A DNA stretch of 32,596 bases from a virus: positions 1-32,596 of the IMG/VR virus record IMGVR_UViG_3300030107_004286. One strand, given 5' to 3'. Below the pieces are notes generated by a model that was not told the origin of the DNA, did not search any database, and was given only the letters and a program-made list of their open reading frames with translations. Made by a program: the position numbers and the translations under genes. Below are positions 29,761-32,596 of this stretch, one piece after another. Position 1 is the first letter of the stretch; the number at the start of each line of letters is the position of its first letter.

Positions 29761-30238
29761 TTATTTTTTTGTTTTGGGATTATGGTAGTAAAGTTTTACA
29801 TTTTTTGTGGTAGGGGTTCCGACAAGGTTTTAGCGAATCACATCCCCCCACGCCCCAATACAAGCAAATATACGCTTTAAGGCTATTAAGGTATCAATTT
29901 AGTAGATATTATGGGGACAATAAGGGGATCATTAACGCATATTATCACATTAGTTTAATTTAAAGATAAATATATAATTAAATAAGTTGTTCAAGATATA
30001 CCAAACCAAACCCCCAAACAAAAACAAAATACAATACAATCTTTTATTGTGTCTTACTATGTATTAAATGTATCATTAACGGCTCAATATCACGGCTTTA
30101 AATGACATTAATTACATTAAAAACATATTAAAATAAATAATCTATTGACGAGAAATAAAAATAATTTATCTTTTTGTTGCATTTAATCTTTGCTTTAATG
30201 TAAATTAAGTATCAATTAAAATAACAATAGGAGATAAA
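29761..30238. other. Non-coding region; candidate packaging or replication site
   Basis: 478 bases between divergent units, with no credible gene. A GC-rich patch at about 29808-29856 (GTGGTAGGGG ... CCCCCCAC, then GCCCC) stands out against AT-rich flanks and can fold. ATCATTAACG occurs twice (29928-29937, 30072-30081), GTATCAATT twice (about 29891, 30209), and TTACATTAA-type words recur. It lies next to the small-terminase gene and contains the promoter-like pair at 30177-30206. Possible cos/pac or origin; nothing here proves either. Confidence 0.5.
30177..30206 (+). promoter_or_regulatory. Promoter-like sequence for the 30239 operon
   Basis: TTGCAT (30177-30182), 18 bases, TAAATT (30201-30206). 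The same element order and near-identical boxes are found before the terminase gene (TTGCGT, 18, TAAATT) and the Cro-like gene (TTGCAT, 17, TAGATT). A start near 30213 would leave about 26 bases of leader with AGGAG before the ATG. TTGACG at 30145 is an alternative -35. Confidence 0.5.
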
Positions 30239-30430
30239 ATGGAATTAGTAACAATACAAAATATAGTTTTAACAATCTTAATGGGTGTTATGCCCTTGTT
30301 AAGTTTGTGTATAGTTTTAACAATAGTATTCAATCTTAATAGAGTAGATACTAGAACGGTTTTAATATGCGTTGTTATGGGCCTTTTATTAGTAACACCA
30401 GCATTAACAATATTAACAGTATTAATTTAA
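30239..30430 (+). CDS. 63-residue two-helix membrane protein
   Basis: AGGAG 7 bases upstream. Two hydrophobic segments (IVLTILMGVMPLLSLCIVLT and LICVVMGLLLVTPALTIL) with a short loop (NRVDTRT) that would form a hairpin in the inner membrane. First gene of the + accessory arm, behind a good promoter. Function unknown; holin-like topology is possible. Confidence 0.65.
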   Translation: MELVTIQNIVLTILMGVMPLLSLCIVLTIVFNLNRVDTRTVLICVVMGLLLVTPALTILTVLI

Positions 30431-30452
30431 CTAAATAAAGGAAATAAATAAA

Positions 30453-31232
30453 ATGAATAAATATAATCAATTACTTTCAATCAATAGTGACTATAAAACG
30501 TCAAAAGGAACTAAAAAAGGCTATTTAACTGGCATCTTGTATTTATCACCAGCTAATGAAAGCGGTAAGAATTTTTGTTCTAGTGCTAGTGCTGGATGTA
30601 TTTCAAGCTGTTTAAACACGGCTGGACGTGGTGCGTTCAATAGTGTACAATTAGCACGTTACAACAAATCTAGGTATTTTATAGAAAATAAACACGGCTT
30701 TATGTTTGATCTTGTTAAGTCAATAATACGTCTAAAAATAAAAGCTAAAAATAAAAACTTAATTCCAGTTGTAAGATTAAACGGAACTAGTGACTTATTA
30801 TTTGAACTTATTAAAATAGATATTAAAACTATATTAAATGATAAATACATATTAAATAATATAGATAAATTAAATATTAATGTTTTAAATAATGATGCTT
30901 GTAATATATTTGATCTTTTTAATAATATTACTTTTTATGATTATACAAAACATAATATAAAAATACGTAAAAAAGCACTAAAAATACAAAATTATCATTT
31001 AACGTTTTCACGTTCTGAGAATAATGAAAATCAGGCTATTTCATATTTAATTAATGGATTAAACAGTGCGTTTGTGTTTTCTGGTCAAATACCTAAAAAA
31101 TATAAAGGATTTAAAGTATTTAACGGTGATGATACTGACTTAAGATTTTTAGACCCTAAAAACGTAATTATAGGATTATTAGCTAAGGGTCAAGCTAAAA
31201 AAGATAATTCTGGATTTGTAATTCATAACTAA
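30453..31232 (+). CDS. GP88 family protein
   Basis: 259 residues. The family pattern is clear: YLSPANESGKNFCSSASAGC then ISSCLNTAGRG (cysteines spaced C-x6-C-x3-C), VQLARYNKSRYFIE, VVRLNGTSDLLFE, ITFYDYTKH, YHLTFSRSENN, and the ending FNGDDTDLRFLDPKNVIIGL with LLAKGQAKKDNSGFV. The family is widespread in phages and plasmids with unknown biochemical function; the invariant Cys cluster suggests metal or Fe-S binding. Start ATG is preceded by AAAGGAAA. Confidence 0.8.
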   Translation: MNKYNQLLSINSDYKTSKGTKKGYLTGILYLSPANESGKNFCSSASAGCISSCLNTAGRGAFNSVQLARYNKSRYFIENKHGFMFDLVKSIIRLKIKAKNKNLIPVVRLNGTSDLLFELIKIDIKTILNDKYILNNIDKLNINVLNNDACNIFDLFNNITFYDYTKHNIKIRKKALKIQNYHLTFSRSENNENQAISYLINGLNSAFVFSGQIPKKYKGFKVFNGDDTDLRFLDPKNVIIGLLAKGQAKKDNSGFVIHN

Positions 31233-31245
31233 AAAGGGGTAAAAA

Positions 31246-31512
31246 ATGTATCAATACAACAATTCAATTAATGATATAAATTTTCGATATATTGTTAATG
31301 TACCTAAAGATAACGGCTTTATTGCTAAACGTGTAAACATTAAATACTTGGAATTAATTAAGTTATTAGAACTAAAAAAAGATGACTTAGGCATAAATTA
31401 TAATCAAGGTAACACTAGGCAATTACAATTAATACAGCATCTTTTATTAAAAACTAAAGATTTAAACATTATAAAGTGTAATGTTTATATAAATGATGAA
31501 ATAATATTATAG
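31246..31512 (+). CDS. 88-residue hypothetical protein
   Basis: Short folded-looking protein with mixed beta/helix (FRYIVNVPKDNGFIAKRVNI; YLELIKLLELKKDDLGINYN; QLQLIQHLLLKTKDLNIIKC). No family recognised. An AAGGGG site lies upstream and the gene sits 13 bases after the GP88 stop, so it is probably co-transcribed with GP88. Strong AT codon bias shared with the whole arm. Confidence 0.6.
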   Translation: MYQYNNSINDINFRYIVNVPKDNGFIAKRVNIKYLELIKLLELKKDDLGINYNQGNTRQLQLIQHLLLKTKDLNIIKCNVYINDEIIL

Positions 31513-31523
31513 GAGCTAAAAAA

Positions 31524-31685
31524 ATGAAAAAAGTTATATTAATTAAAAAGCGTATTAACGGAATTGAAACAATAAAAGCAGATAATTCATACACGCCAAA
31601 AAGCTATTTAAAATATAATCTATTATATATGAACATATTATTAATTGGTTATGCTTTAATACTATTAACGGTAATTAATCTTTAA
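31524..31685 (+). CDS. 53-residue membrane protein
   Basis: AGGAG about 10 bases upstream of the ATG. A basic cytosolic N-terminus (MKKVILIKKRINGIETIKAD) and a C-terminal membrane helix (LYMNILLIGYALILLTVINL). No family recognised. Confidence 0.55.
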   Translation: MKKVILIKKRINGIETIKADNSYTPKSYLKYNLLYMNILLIGYALILLTVINL

Positions 31686-31695
31686 AAGGCTTAAT

Positions 31696-31758
31696 ATGAT
31701 CGATTTAATAACAATACTATCATTAGTTACTATAATACTATTTATTAAAATAACATAA
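31696..31758 (+). CDS. 20-residue hydrophobic peptide
   Basis: ATG at 31696, AAAGG upstream, TAA at 31756-31758. Peptide MIDLITILSLVTIILFIKIT is a single membrane helix with almost no other residues. It fits the run of back-to-back small genes. Very short, so chance is possible. Confidence 0.4.
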   Translation: MIDLITILSLVTIILFIKIT

Positions 31759-31770
31759 GGACGGCAAAAA

Positions 31771-31896
31771 ATGAACTTTTATAATTACTATACAAAAACA
31801 CAAATAAATAATATTTGTTGCTATTATGGGCAAATTATGGAGAATTTAAGCTATAATCAAATAGCTTTATTAATTGAGAGGTATGAAAATGAATAA
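31771..31896 (+). CDS. 41-residue hypothetical protein
   Basis: Preceded by AAGGACGG. Tyr/Asn-rich with a CC pair (INNICCYYGQIMEN) and a C-terminal helix (YNQIALLIERYENE). Its end overlaps the next start by 8 bases. No family recognised. Confidence 0.5.
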   Translation: MNFYNYYTKTQINNICCYYGQIMENLSYNQIALLIERYENE

Positions 31897-32029
31897 ATTA
31901 ATTAAGATATTAAAATACTTTGATAATCATACTATAAAACAAGTTTATAATTTATTGCTGGAATTTGATAATAATAAACATACGTCAAATTTTAAAGAAT
32001 TTGTTAAAAATTATAATGAATATAAATAG
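31889..32029 (+). CDS. 46-residue hypothetical protein
   Basis: ATG at 31889 overlaps the previous gene; GAGAGG precedes it. Helical (LIKILKYFDNHTIKQVYNLL) with a charged tail. No family recognised. The next ATG has TAGGAG about 9 bases upstream. Confidence 0.5.
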   Translation: MNKLIKILKYFDNHTIKQVYNLLLEFDNNKHTSNFKEFVKNYNEYK

Positions 32030-32040
32030 GAGTTTAAAAA

Positions 32041-32181
32041 ATGAATAAAAAGTATATTTCAGACTTAACTTTAAAAGAGTATAAATTATATAATACTTTA
32101 GCAAAGTTAAAAAGTGAAGGTAAAATAACACAGGATCAATTTGATTGTAAACTAAAACAAATATTAACTAAAGGGGAATAA
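32041..32181 (+). CDS. 46-residue hypothetical protein
   Basis: Good AGGAG site. Lys-rich helical peptide (LKEYKLYNTLAKLKSEGKIT then QDQFDCKLKQILTK), which reads as a helix-turn-helix-like pair of helices of the short SHOCT type (x-x-L-x-x-L-x-x-x-G-x-I-x-x-x-E/Q-F-x-x-x-K-x-x-I/L). SHOCT-like similarity is pattern-level only. Confidence 0.5.
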   Translation: MNKKYISDLTLKEYKLYNTLAKLKSEGKITQDQFDCKLKQILTKGE

Positions 32182-32185
32182 TAAA

Positions 32186-32332
32186 ATGAAAAAAGATAAA
32201 TTATTAGAATTATATGCAGATGATTTTGAAATTGAAGAATGGTGGAAACAAGTTTGTAACGATTTAGGTGTAGATTATAAGAAAGCCGATAAAGTTACTA
32301 TATCTTATAATAAAGTTATAATTAATAAATAA
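32186..32332 (+). CDS. 48-residue hypothetical protein
   Basis: AAGGGG site 8-10 bases upstream. Helix LLELYADDFEIEEWWKQVC then a beta-like tail (KVTISYNKVIINK). No family recognised. Confidence 0.5.
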   Translation: MKKDKLLELYADDFEIEEWWKQVCNDLGVDYKKADKVTISYNKVIINK

Positions 32333-32359
32333 TATTAATAACTAATAGAGAGGCAAAAA

Positions 32360-32527
32360 ATGAATGAATGTGATACTTGTAATAAATTAGGTTATATTTT
32401 TACATATAACGACAAAAACAAAAAAGACGAAATACAAAAATGTGATGAATGTAATATATTTAAAACTGATAAACACGCAGAATGGTATGTTATATTTAAT
32501 AATATTAATAATTATAATATATGTTAA
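32360..32527 (+). CDS. 55-residue zinc-binding protein
   Basis: Preceded by AGAGAGGC. Two CxxC pairs (CDTC at 4-7 and CDEC at 28-31), the second in IQKCDECNIFKTDKHAEW, form a probable zinc ribbon. The build (CDTC-x-x-LGYI-x-T ... IQKCDEC) resembles short phage/plasmid DnaJ-type zinc motifs. Ends at 32527, within the terminal repeat; the equivalent left-end sequence shows the stop at bases 11-13. Part of the small-ORF cluster. Confidence 0.55.
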   Translation: MNECDTCNKLGYIFTYNDKNKKDEIQKCDECNIFKTDKHAEWYVIFNNINNYNIC

Positions 32528-32596
32528 TAACTAATATTATAACCCTTATATTTGGACTCTGAGATATAGCAGTCCTATCCCTAAACTTTATATTTA
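32521..32596. repeat. Right copy of the 76-base terminal direct repeat
   Basis: Identical to 7-82. The unit length between copies is 32514 bases. This marks circularity of the assembly, so the small-gene cluster runs on into the leader at the left end. Confidence 0.9.

Noticed and set aside
29808-29860. tRNA-like words (GGGGTTCC, CGAATC)
   Set aside because: The arms do not form a cloverleaf and no anticodon stem is apparent.

Overview
The window is an essentially complete genome of a small tailed phage (about 32.5 kb, very AT-rich) with the gene set of a siphovirus: terminase, portal, HK97-type capsid and scaffold, connector, tail terminator, tail tube, frameshifted-chaperone locus, a 917-residue tape measure and a tail tip, plus lysis genes. 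The last 76 bases repeat bases 7-82, so the contig closes on itself. There is no integrase, DNA or RNA polymerase, or helicase that I can recognise, so replication leans on the host. Base composition and protein style (GP88 family, 2OG-oxygenase-like protein, fibre jelly-roll domains) suggest a marine bacterial host, but the sequence does not name it.

Layout. (1) 30239 to 32527, then across the junction to 5132, all + strand: an early/accessory arm. It starts with a membrane protein, a GP88-family protein and eight very small ORFs, passes through a structured 386-base non-coding leader with a palindromic operator, then a Cro-like regulator, a Sak3-type annealing protein, a mini-SSB-like protein, a winged-helix protein, a replication-type protein, zinc-ribbon proteins, a PDDEXK Holliday-junction-type nuclease, a run of one-helix membrane peptides, a Ref-like HNH nuclease and a NinB-like protein. 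(2) 24770 down to 5113, - strand: late operon with scaffold, capsid, lysis (GH24 lysozyme, holin candidates, metallophosphoesterase), fibre-like proteins, connector, tail and tail tip. (3) 24859 to 28563, + strand: large terminase, portal, a gp10/gpG-like neck protein and small membrane proteins, divergent from the capsid operon. (4) 29724 down to 28560, - strand: small-terminase-like protein and a 2OG-Fe(II)-oxygenase-like protein. (5) 29761 to 30238: a non-coding region between divergent units, a candidate packaging or replication site.

The most striking signal is at the tail tip. The 1244-residue tail protein ends in a two-repeat type-I dockerin (calcium-loop pattern DxNxDxxxNxxD), and the next gene, 4 bases downstream, encodes a 184-residue protein whose body resembles a cohesin. 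A cohesin-dockerin pair encoded side by side in a phage tail operon would be a calcium-dependent clip for mounting a receptor-binding or accessory module on the virion. This is inferred from motifs and needs structural confirmation.

Other points of interest: interleaved inverted repeats in the leader, a shared promoter-like pattern (TTGCRT - 17/18 - TARATT) upstream of three + strand units, tandemly duplicated tail-tube proteins, two intergenic RNA-like elements with anti-Shine-Dalgarno-like loops, and a 19-residue Lys/Arg peptide embedded by 1-base overlaps in the late operon.
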